A stretch of 10,691 nt of DNA from Candidatus Nealsonbacteria bacterium RIFCSPHIGHO2_02_FULL_43_13 (GTDB lineage: Bacteria > Patescibacteriota > Minisyncoccia > Minisyncoccales > MHMH01). Position numbers and translations under genes: made by a program. Position 1 is the first letter of the stretch. Every line of letters starts with the position of its first letter. This document shows, in pieces, positions 6,136 to 10,691 of this stretch. Under the pieces are notes generated by a model that saw nothing but the letters and a program-made list of their open reading frames with translations, did not search any database and was not told the origin of the DNA. The stretch is taken from the NCBI GenBank assembly GCA_001819295.1, contig MHMD01000005.1, forward strand, positions 1 through 10,691. The letters run 5' to 3'.

Positions 6136-7269
6136 TCACTTCAGATACTGCTTTATTGAATTTTGCAAAAAGAGGGCATCGTCTCTAAGGGGCGACCCTC
6201 TTTTTGTTAAAGGGGAAAGAATATCCAAAGTCTCTTCAAAAAGCGCCTTGGCTTGATCGTTTTCTTTCAAAATAAGCAAACTTTCGGCCAGCATAGCTTT
6301 TGACCGAGCTTTTGTTAATTCCACTTGAGCGCTTTTGAATTCCTGAACCCGCTCGCCTTGGAAGATATAATGAAAAGCTAAAAGGACCAACACTAAGCCT
6401 AAAACTAAAAATATTTTCTTACGAACATCTCTAAAGTTAACTTTGGGTAGTTTGGGCAAACTAGGCAAGCTGGGCTTGATTATTCTAGGAATGTTAATTT
6501 TTGGAATTTTAAAGTGGGGAAGAGATAAAGAAAAGCTCGGCAATTCTTTCTGCAATGTTACGGTTTGCTTTGCTCTATCTTCGATAGCCGTCATTAAAAC
6601 AAGACAAACGCCCGAAACGTTGGTCAATAATTCCTGGTAAATTTTAAGAACCTGTCTTAATTCTTTTTCATTAGAAGTTTTGGCTAATTCACCCAAAAAT
6701 TTCTGTTTTTTGCCTAAAGTCGCCAAAATTCTTTTATTTAAAACGATAATCTTGTCTTGACTAGATATTTTCCCTTCAGCCATGCTGCCAAAAATCCTTA
6801 AAGGGTCGGGATGAGGCAATCCTGCATCCAAATTTTGGCTGAGATCAATTAATTCATTGCCTCTGGCTAAAAATATTTTAATACCTCCGACTTTAGCGAA
6901 ATTAAGCACCGGATCTTTAAAGCTGATAACGCTGAAGTCTAAATTACCGAGCCAACCAACGTTACCGTTCTTGGACTCTTGGTTTAAAAATTCGTTGCCC
7001 TTTTTTAATGCCTCCTGCAAGCTTGCTTCACAGGACTTTTTTAAACCCGACGCATAATACTCTTTCTTAATAGCTAAAGACAAATTGGTTAAAAAGTGAG
7101 CGTTCTGCGGCATGGCTTGCGTCAATTCCCCCGCCACGTATAAATTCCCCAGCCTTTTTTCATAAATATTGGCGGGTTCGTAAATGAAGCTCGTCAGAAA
7201 GATATCGTCCCTCTTTTTAGCCCGCCTGCCGGCGAGGCGGGGATTGAAATACAGCTCAAAAGCTTGCAT
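6136..7269 (-). CDS. Single-pass membrane protein, possible degenerate PP2C-like N-domain
   Basis: This 377-residue protein has no assigned function. Residues 1-230 form a soluble domain: FELYFNP (4-10), IYEKRLGNLYVAGEL (35-49), GNVGWLGNL (102-110) and a strand-rich FAKVGGIKIFLARGNELIDLS (124-144). The last part loosely resembles the late strands of a PP2C/SpoIIE-type phosphatase, but no metal-binding aspartate motifs are visible, so any such fold is probably inactive. A proline/lysine-rich linker (244-277) leads to one membrane helix (about 286-303) and a short helical, TPR-like C-terminal tail (313-352). With the large N-domain inside, the tail would face outwards. The start at 7269 lacks a Shine-Dalgarno and lies close to a likely promoter. 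Residues 10-17 come from a 21-bp palindromic element. I believe similar proteins occur in other CPR genomes, but that is memory, not a search. Confidence 0.8.
   Translation of the reverse strand: MQAFELYFNPRLAGRRAKKRDDIFLTSFIYEPANIYEKRLGNLYVAGELTQAMPQNAHFLTNLSLAIKKEYYASGLKKSCEASLQEALKKGNEFLNQESKNGNVGWLGNLDFSVISFKDPVLNFAKVGGIKIFLARGNELIDLSQNLDAGLPHPDPLRIFGSMAEGKISSQDKIIVLNKRILATLGKKQKFLGELAKTSNEKELRQVLKIYQELLTNVSGVCLVLMTAIEDRAKQTVTLQKELPSFSLSLPHFKIPKINIPRIIKPSLPSLPKLPKVNFRDVRKKIFLVLGLVLVLLAFHYIFQGERVQEFKSAQVELTKARSKAMLAESLLILKENDQAKALFEETLDILSPLTKRGSPLRDDALFLQNSIKQYLK
6166..6206. terminator. Bidirectional intrinsic terminator after rplL, inside the convergent gene
   Basis: CAAAAAGAGGG (6166-6176) and CCCTCTTTTTG (6196-6206) form a perfect 11-bp inverted repeat. 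The stem can extend by TCGTC/GGCGA to a 7-nt loop. A T5 run on each outer side gives a terminator shape in both directions. On the plus strand it lies 30 nt after the rplL stop. On the minus strand it falls inside the last codons of the convergent gene, upstream of its stop. Confidence 0.75.
7221..7241 (-). repeat. 21-bp GC-rich palindromic element, copy 2 (inside the 377-residue gene)
   Basis: CCCGCCT (7221-7227) pairs perfectly with AGGCGGG (7235-7241) around a GCCGGCG loop. The reverse complement matches copy 1 in rplL at 20 of 21 positions. Here it is offset from the codon boundary and supplies residues 10-17 (PRLAGRRA), so the same DNA is read in a different frame than in rplL. Confidence 0.75.
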
Positions 7270-7280
7270 GTGATTACTTT

Positions 7281-7308
7281 ATTATACTAATAAATCGTCT
7301 GACATCAA
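7281..7308 (-). promoter_or_regulatory. Probable promoter of the 377-residue membrane protein gene
   Basis: On the minus strand a -10 TATAAT (7286-7281) and a -35-like TTGATG (7308-7303) are 16 bp apart. Transcription would start near 7274, about five nucleotides before the ATG at 7269, giving an almost leaderless mRNA. That agrees with the absence of a Shine-Dalgarno. Confidence 0.55.
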
Positions 7309-7342
7309 CAGTGGTTATAAAATATTGACCCACGATAAAGAC

Positions 7343-7373
7343 TTGACAAAAATTCCATAGTATGCTATATAAT
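7343..7373 (+). promoter_or_regulatory. Promoter of the small RNA gene
   Basis: A perfect -35 TTGACA lies at 7343-7348. A -10 can be read as TATAAT at 7368-7373 (19-bp spacer) or TATATA at 7366-7371 (17-bp spacer). Either predicts a transcript start near 7378-7382, right at the base of the structured region. It is divergent from the promoter of the neighbouring minus-strand gene. Confidence 0.75.
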
Positions 7374-7379
7374 AACTAT

Positions 7380-7626
7380 GCTGCCTCTACTCTCTACGGG
7401 GTACAGGAGTAGGTAGGAGGAAAGATACTCTCCCCATAGGTTCTCCCCGTTCGACGGAACTAAGCAAGAACCTATGATAGATGGGGTATCCAGCGTTGCA
7501 CTTTGAAAATTCAATAAAAAGGAGAAAAAGAAGAGGCGGGAACTCTTTGAGTTCCCGCCAAATCCTAAGCAAGTGTCGCAAGAGATTTATTTAGGACAAA
7601 AAATCAGCCTATCGGCTGGTTTTTTG
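7380..7626 (+). ncRNA. Structured small RNA of unassigned class, about 245 nt
   Basis: This stretch has no credible protein gene but has a promoter, dense stems and an intrinsic terminator, and the next gene is on the other strand, so it should be a free RNA. Stems read directly are: CTACTC/GAGTAG (7387-7392 with 7407-7412); GATAC/GTATC (7424-7428 with 7486-7490) continued by CCC/GGG (7432-7434 with 7483-7485); a perfect 10-bp CATAGGTTCT/AGAACCTATG (7435-7444 with 7467-7476) capped by CCGT/ACGG or GTTC/GAAC; a perfect 11-bp GGCGGGAACTC/GAGTTCCCGCC with a TTT loop (7535-7559); and TCCTAA/TTAGGA (7563-7568 with 7591-7596). An alternative long-range helix, CTGCCTCT (7381-7388) with AGAGGCGG (7532-7539), would compete with the first and fourth stems. 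GGAGGAAAG at 7416-7424 recalls RNase P region I and TTCGACGG at 7450-7457 recalls tmRNA, but the remaining signatures of both are missing. A lineage-specific 6S-like or new RNA is possible. Confidence 0.75.
7598..7625. terminator. Intrinsic terminator shared by the small RNA and the EF-P operon
   Basis: AAAAAATCAGCC (7598-7609) pairs with GGCTGGTTTTTT (7614-7625) around a TATC loop, a 12-bp stem with one T-G pair. The T6 run serves the plus-strand small RNA. The A6 run gives T6 on the minus strand, 14 bp after the EF-P stop, so it terminates both convergent transcripts. Confidence 0.9.
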
Positions 7627-7639
7627 TTTCTAAGGTCTT

Positions 7640-8203
7640 TTATTCAACCCTTCTCGTATATTCTCCGGTTTCGGTGTTGACTTCAATCACATCGCCCTCT
7701 TCCACGAATAGGGGAACGGAAACCTGGGCGCCGGTTTCTAGGGTGACGATTTTGGTGCCTCCCTGGGCGCTATCGCCCTTAACACCGGGGGGAGCTTCGG
7801 TAACCTTCAACGAGGTTTTAATCGGCAAAGATACGCTGACAACCTTTTCGTTAAAAATGATAGCGTCGACGATCTTGTTCGGTTTCAAGAAGTTAGCTTG
7901 AGTTCCTAATAGTGCCTCGCTTAACTCAAATCTTTTTGAAGGATTTTTTTCTTCGCTAAAAAAGTAGGTTCCCCGGTGGTTATAAAGGAATTTTGAACTA
8001 AGCTTGGTCAGTTCCGCTTCTTCAAAAGCTTCGCCCTGATGAAAATTCCTCTCTAGAGCATTGCCAGTAAGCAAGTTCTTGAGCTTAGTTTGTATCACCA
8101 CCCTCCTTTGGGCTTTTTTCATCGGGTTAGAATCCAAAACCTCGTATGGCTCGCCATCGATAATGATTCTGACGCCTTTTCTTAAATCACCAGCTGTTAA
8201 CAT
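7640..8203 (-). CDS. efp: Elongation factor P
   Basis: EF-P enters the ribosomal E site and rescues stalling at polyproline. The 187 residues match the normal length and three-domain fold: domain I at about 1-65 (LRKGVRIIIDGEPY, then TKLKNLLTG at 39-47), domain II at 66-128, and domain III at 129-187 with the family signature around EAPPGVKGDSAQGGTK (136-151) and VPLFVEEGDVIEVNTETGEY. The tip loop is odd. Ungapped alignment with E. coli puts glutamine 32 (NPMKKAQRR) at the position of the modified lysine 34, and the PGKG motif is absent. K29/K30 or R33 could serve instead. The ATG lies 26 bp after the upstream stop, with only a weak purine stretch as ribosome binding site. It is the last gene of the minus-strand operon, followed by a terminator. 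Confidence 0.95.
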   Translation of the reverse strand: MLTAGDLRKGVRIIIDGEPYEVLDSNPMKKAQRRVVIQTKLKNLLTGNALERNFHQGEAFEEAELTKLSSKFLYNHRGTYFFSEEKNPSKRFELSEALLGTQANFLKPNKIVDAIIFNEKVVSVSLPIKTSLKVTEAPPGVKGDSAQGGTKIVTLETGAQVSVPLFVEEGDVIEVNTETGEYTRRVE

Positions 8204-8229
8204 AATGTCTCTTTTTTATCTTTTTTTGA

Positions 8230-8670
8230 TTATTTGTCGAGCCTCCACTCAATATCCTGCTCTCTCGCGGCGAATTCCAGCCAGTTGCCTTCGCTATCGA
8301 TCACATACCATTTCTTCTTGGTTTCGGACCAAACCATGGGATTGTTGCGATAAAAAGGCTTTTTAATAACTTCTTTAGGTTTTAACCTGTCCAATTCCAG
8401 CCATTTTTTAAAAACAGTTTCAATAGCGTAATCTAAGCCTCGGGACTTCGCCCACAAAGAAACCTTATCAATCGCCATTTTGGCGTTTTTGACGGAGCCC
8501 GCCAATGTCAAAAGCTGCTTGGCGGGACGGGTGAATCTGGAATAAATGATCTTTTTCTTTTTAGCATCCTCTTTAATCTGTTCCAAATTCAACCCCTTAC
8601 CGTAAAAGTAGTGGTTGACGATCTCTTGAATATTAGTCTCTTTCTCAATCTGTTTTTTAGTCTTCTTCAT
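8230..8670 (-). CDS. Conserved-looking hypothetical protein, 146 aa
   Basis: I do not recognise a named family. The protein is basic and mostly helical at first: a lysine-rich N-terminus (2-10), a helix around 12-40 containing NHYFYGKGLNLEQIKEDA, then IYSRFTRPAKQLL (42-54) and a helix-rich AIDKVSLWAKSRGLDYAIETVFKKWLELDRLKP (66-98). The C-terminus (103-143) looks like small beta strands: KPFYRNNPMVW, KKWYVI, NWLEFA and DIEW, rich in Trp and Tyr. No membrane helix or signal peptide is present, so it is cytosolic. The arginine/lysine-rich helices suggest nucleic-acid contact, but this is only inference. Its ATG overlaps the end of the AMMECR1 gene by 14 bp and there is no Shine-Dalgarno, which implies coupled translation. 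EF-P follows after 26 bp. Confidence 0.85.
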   Translation of the reverse strand: MKKTKKQIEKETNIQEIVNHYFYGKGLNLEQIKEDAKKKKIIYSRFTRPAKQLLTLAGSVKNAKMAIDKVSLWAKSRGLDYAIETVFKKWLELDRLKPKEVIKKPFYRNNPMVWSETKKKWYVIDSEGNWLEFAAREQDIEWRLDK

Positions 8671-9175
8671 GTTTTTCTACCGTGAACTTGTAAATCTCGA
8701 CGTTATCTTGCTTGAGCATAATGCCTCCTTTCTGACAACAAATGGCAATTTGTTCGGCCACAGTATTAACGTCTTTCAAATCCGGCAGCAAAAGCCCGCT
8801 TCGCCCTCCGGCTTTAACAATTATACCAAATTTTTTGGGGTCGAGCTCGGCTAAATCCGACACCTTTTCGGGTTTATTAAGAAAATAAACAATGTATGAA
8901 AGATGGGGGAGTTCCGTTTTTTTAATCGCTCCGAATCGGTCGTCCTCGACGGCGGCGGCAATGGCATTATGGATTATTTCTTCACCAATGTTGTCTCTCA
9001 CTGGCAGATAAGTGCCTATACAGCCCCGTAATCGTCCGTCTTTTTCAATCGTCACAAAAACCCCGGCTTTTCTTTCAAAAAACTCTTTTGGTAAATCTTT
9101 CGTAGGAGCAATAATCATTCTCTCCTCAACATATTTTTCTACGGCCTCTTTGGCCAATAAAACGTATGGATTCAT
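8657..9175 (-). CDS. AMMECR1-domain protein
   Basis: This 172-residue protein is nearly all AMMECR1 domain (usually about 180-200 residues). The diagnostic LRGCIGT motif is at 49-55, preceded by GVFVTIEKDGR and followed by the conserved AIAAAVEDDRF stretch at 71-81. SYIVYFLNKPEKV (93-105) and GGRSGLLLPDL (123-133) are the other typical blocks. The family is widespread in archaea, bacteria and eukaryotes. It often sits with a Memo protein and a radical SAM protein (the AmmeMemoRadiSam set), and its reaction is not firmly known. Here there is no Memo gene, but a radical SAM gene of another family lies immediately upstream. The start follows a 49-bp gap holding a small hairpin; no Shine-Dalgarno is seen. 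Confidence 0.93.
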   Translation of the reverse strand: MNPYVLLAKEAVEKYVEERMIIAPTKDLPKEFFERKAGVFVTIEKDGRLRGCIGTYLPVRDNIGEEIIHNAIAAAVEDDRFGAIKKTELPHLSYIVYFLNKPEKVSDLAELDPKKFGIIVKAGGRSGLLLPDLKDVNTVAEQIAICCQKGGIMLKQDNVEIYKFTVEKHEED

Positions 9176-9184
9176 ATCTGTTTT

Positions 9185-9210
9185 AGTACCATAGACTAGT
9201 TCGTGGTACT
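9185..9210 (-). other. Hairpin between radical SAM gene and AMMECR1 gene
   Basis: AGTACCA (9185-9191) and TGGTACT (9204-9210) form a perfect 7-bp inverted repeat with a 12-nt loop, ending 10 bp before the AMMECR1 ATG. Next to it, TAATTTATAAATTA (9214-9227) is a perfect 14-bp palindrome that overlaps the upstream stop codon. There is no T-run for minus-strand termination, so an operator, an RNA processing site or a translation-control hairpin is possible. Confidence 0.45.
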
Positions 9211-9224
9211 ATTTAATTTATAAA

Positions 9225-10031
9225 TTAGTGGTGAAAATAGATTTTAAAATCGAGTTTGTTTTTTCTCCCATAATCAGCTATTTCTTTTTCGACCTTATTC
9301 CAGTAGTTATTTTTAGTAAAATAAATCTCTTGATATCTCTCGGCTAGTTCGGGGTGATGGTTTTTCAACCAACTATAAATGTTATTCCTTAAGCTGGAGT
9401 ATAGATTCAGATTTTCGAACCAAAATTCGCCAGCAAAATTTTTAGTTTTCTCAATAATTCCCTGCCAGTCCGTCAAAAAAGGAAAAATGGGAGAAATGAA
9501 AACGTAAGTTTTAATTCCCGCTTCTTTTAACTTTTTAAGGGCGTTTATTCTCCTTTCGACCGAAGCAGCTAATGGTTCCACCTCTTTCCTAATCTTATCA
9601 TCCAGTGTTGATAAAGAAACACCGACAACGCACTTTTTAAATTGTTTCAGTAAATCGATGTCTCTGATTATCAAATCAGATTTCGTAAGAATCCATAAGT
9701 CTGGCTGTGGGGGAATCAGTTTTTTCAAAACTCCTCGCGTTAATTTATATTTTCCTTCAATCGGTTGGTAGGCGTCGGTTACCGAAGAAATACCAATTGA
9801 TTTGTCTTTATATTTTTTAGTGTCTCGGGGAATTAAGTCTGGCGCATTAACCTTTATGTCTATAAATTTACCCCAAGGCTCTGGATGGTTCGTAAATCTT
9901 TTCATAAAACGAGCATAACAATATATACAGCCGTGGAGACAGCCGATATAAGGATTTATGACATAATCTGATCCCGGCAATGCCGATTTCTGTATGATCG
10001 ACTTTGCTTTAATTTCCTTAATTTTCAACAT
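9225..10031 (-). CDS. Radical SAM protein, SPL-like (COG1533/SplB-related)
   Basis: This 268-residue protein has its [4Fe-4S] cysteines at C31, C35 and C38 in NPYIGCLHGCIYCYARF. SSVTDAYQPIEGKYKLTRG (82-100), ILTKSDLIIRDIDLL (114-128) and VSLSTLDDKIRKEVEP (138-153) are the characteristic blocks of the spore-photoproduct-lyase-like group. Members are often annotated 'DNA repair photolyase', but most lack proven function. True SplB has other conserved cysteines and acts in spores, so repair of spore photoproduct is not implied here. I start at ATG 10031, one base after the rlmN stop (TAAATG arrangement). A longer in-frame start at 10100 would lie entirely inside rlmN and adds residues unrelated to the family. 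The gene belongs to the rlmN to efp operon, and the next gene is AMMECR1. Confidence 0.9.
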   Translation of the reverse strand: MLKIKEIKAKSIIQKSALPGSDYVINPYIGCLHGCIYCYARFMKRFTNHPEPWGKFIDIKVNAPDLIPRDTKKYKDKSIGISSVTDAYQPIEGKYKLTRGVLKKLIPPQPDLWILTKSDLIIRDIDLLKQFKKCVVGVSLSTLDDKIRKEVEPLAASVERRINALKKLKEAGIKTYVFISPIFPFLTDWQGIIEKTKNFAGEFWFENLNLYSSLRNNIYSWLKNHHPELAERYQEIYFTKNNYWNKVEKEIADYGRKNKLDFKIYFHH

Positions 10032-10032
10032 T

Positions 10033-10691
10033 TTATTTGCCGGCGAGCTGCCCGCATGCTCCTTTAATTTCTTTGCCAAACTCGTAGCGCTGGGTAACAC
10101 TAATGCCGGCTCTTTCTAAAATTTCTTTGAATTTTTTAATCTTCCAGCCGGGCGATGGCTTGAATTCGCAGTGCCCGGTAGGATTATAAGATATCAAATT
10201 AAGGAAATAGAGAGGTTTTTTCAAGAGCTTGGCAAGAGATAAAGCCTGCTTTTCTCCGTCGTTGACGCCGTCGATCATCAAATACTCAAACATCACCCTT
10301 CTTTTGGTCTTTTGGATGTAACTGTCTACGGCTGACAGAACTTTTTCAATCGGATAGGTTTTATTTAACGGTACGAGTTTTGAGCGCAGAACGTTATCGG
10401 GAGCATGCAAAGAAATCGCCAAATTAACCTGCAAATCTGCTTCAGTAAATTTTTTAATACCCTCCACAACACCGACGGTGGAAACTGACATGTGCCGGGC
10501 ACCCAGATTAAACCCGTCTTTATTATTAAGCGTCTTGATGGCGCCCAAAACATTATCGTAATTAAGAAACGGCTCGCCCATGCCCATAAAAACAACGTTG
10601 GTAACCTTGTCTCCTTCCTTTTTTAAAAGCCGGGCAAAATATAGAACCTGATCAACTATTTCTGAATCAGATAAGTTTCTTTTAAAACCGA
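10033..10691 (-). CDS. rlmN: 23S rRNA A2503 / tRNA A37 methyltransferase RlmN, N-terminus off the window
   Basis: RlmN is a radical SAM enzyme that adds a C2 methyl group to A2503 of 23S rRNA and A37 of some tRNAs. The 218 visible C-terminal residues run in frame to the right edge, beginning GFKRNLSDSEIVDQVL, which in this family follows directly after the CxxxCxxC cluster motif; that motif is outside the window. Visible hallmarks are VVFMGMGEP (residues 32-40 of the visible part), NLAISLHAPDN with SKLVPLNKTYP downstream, and the C-terminal GACGQLAGK, whose cysteine (visible residue 212) is the methyl-carrying residue equivalent to E. coli C355. The segment before it reads VTQRYEFGKEIK instead of the usual VTIRRTRG-type sequence. 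The stop lies one base before the next gene. Confidence 0.95.
   Translation of the reverse strand, partial: GFKRNLSDSEIVDQVLYFARLLKKEGDKVTNVVFMGMGEPFLNYDNVLGAIKTLNNKDGFNLGARHMSVSTVGVVEGIKKFTEADLQVNLAISLHAPDNVLRSKLVPLNKTYPIEKVLSAVDSYIQKTKRRVMFEYLMIDGVNDGEKQALSLAKLLKKPLYFLNLISYNPTGHCEFKPSPGWKIKKFKEILERAGISVTQRYEFGKEIKGACGQLAGK

Noticed and set aside
7445..7460. TTCGACGG as in the 5' part of tmRNA
   Set aside because: It sits in the cap of a 10-bp hairpin. There is no tRNA-like acceptor pairing, no T-arm, no CCA end and no tag reading frame with an alanine-rich end followed by the usual pseudoknots.
7451..7466. SRP RNA-like CGGAA-CT-AAGCA (10 of 12 bases like the 4.5S apex)
   Set aside because: The GGAA would not be closed by paired bases and the partner strand of the symmetric loop is absent, so the similarity is probably chance.
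7411..7490. RNase P RNA-like pieces: GGAGGAAAG after a hairpin (7416-7424), CATAGG nearby, and GATAGATG before a GTATC strand that pairs with GATAC
   Set aside because: The topology recalls region I and helix P4, but the intervening part is only about 40 nt, and the ACAGAA and GGTAAGAGC-type regions are missing. The total of about 245 nt is too short for a bacterial RNase P RNA.
7474..7506. Ten-codon frame (MIDGVSSVAL) inside the small RNA
   Set aside because: It has no Shine-Dalgarno, its start lies in the perfect 10-bp helix, and the length is within chance.
7387..7581. 64-codon minus-strand frame opposite the small RNA
   Set aside because: It has no family resemblance and no ribosome binding site, and it is entirely covered by the structured RNA and its stems.
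10037..10050. TTGCCGGCGAG matching part of the palindromic element at the end of rlmN
   Set aside because: It encodes the conserved CGQLAGK terminus of RlmN, so the sequence is explained by protein conservation.
10032..10100. Upstream extension of the SPL-like radical SAM gene to an ATG at 10100
   Set aside because: It lies wholly within the rlmN coding region in another frame. The ATG one base after the rlmN stop gives the normal family N-terminus.

Overview
The window looks like a piece of a Candidate Phyla Radiation (Patescibacteria, probably Parcubacteria-like) genome. This rests on gene content and style: very compact genes with 1-14 bp overlaps, few Shine-Dalgarno sequences, short versions of housekeeping proteins, and a 377-residue membrane protein whose N-terminus resembles proteins I associate with this radiation. 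TGA ends the cobalamin/radical-SAM gene (inside an ATGA overlap) and the 377-residue gene, so a TGA-as-glycine code is unlikely. The lineage call is inference; no rRNA marker is present.

Left half, plus strand (3-6135): a 5'-truncated helical protein with a Pro-Phe-Ser-Gly tail motif, a MacB/LolD-type ABC ATPase and its FtsX/MacB permease, a cobalamin-binding radical SAM protein with a DUF4070-like tail, and an MltG-type lytic transglycosylase. These five are packed with gaps of at most 3 bp and are probably co-transcribed. A consensus promoter starts 3 bp after mltG and drives a structured leader of the L10-leader type, then rplJ (L10) and rplL (L7/L12). A bidirectional hairpin terminator follows rplL.

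Middle (6136-7640): a convergent minus-strand gene for a single-pass membrane protein of unknown function, then a 370-bp region without protein genes. That region holds divergent promoters and a strongly structured transcript of about 245 nt on the plus strand, with its own promoter and a textbook intrinsic terminator. I cannot assign this RNA to a known class; it is the best candidate here for something undescribed. Two near-identical 21-bp GC-rich hairpin elements, in opposite orientation, lie inside the 5' ends of rplL and of the 377-residue gene. They are read in different frames and look like in-frame mobile palindromes.

Right half, minus strand, transcribed right to left (10691-7640): rlmN (N-terminus off the window), an SPL-like radical SAM protein, an AMMECR1-domain protein, an uncharacterised 146-residue protein, and elongation factor P. 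EF-P has an unusual tip loop, with glutamine aligned to the usual modified lysine. The array looks like a translation/RNA-modification operon that ends at the terminator shared with the small RNA.
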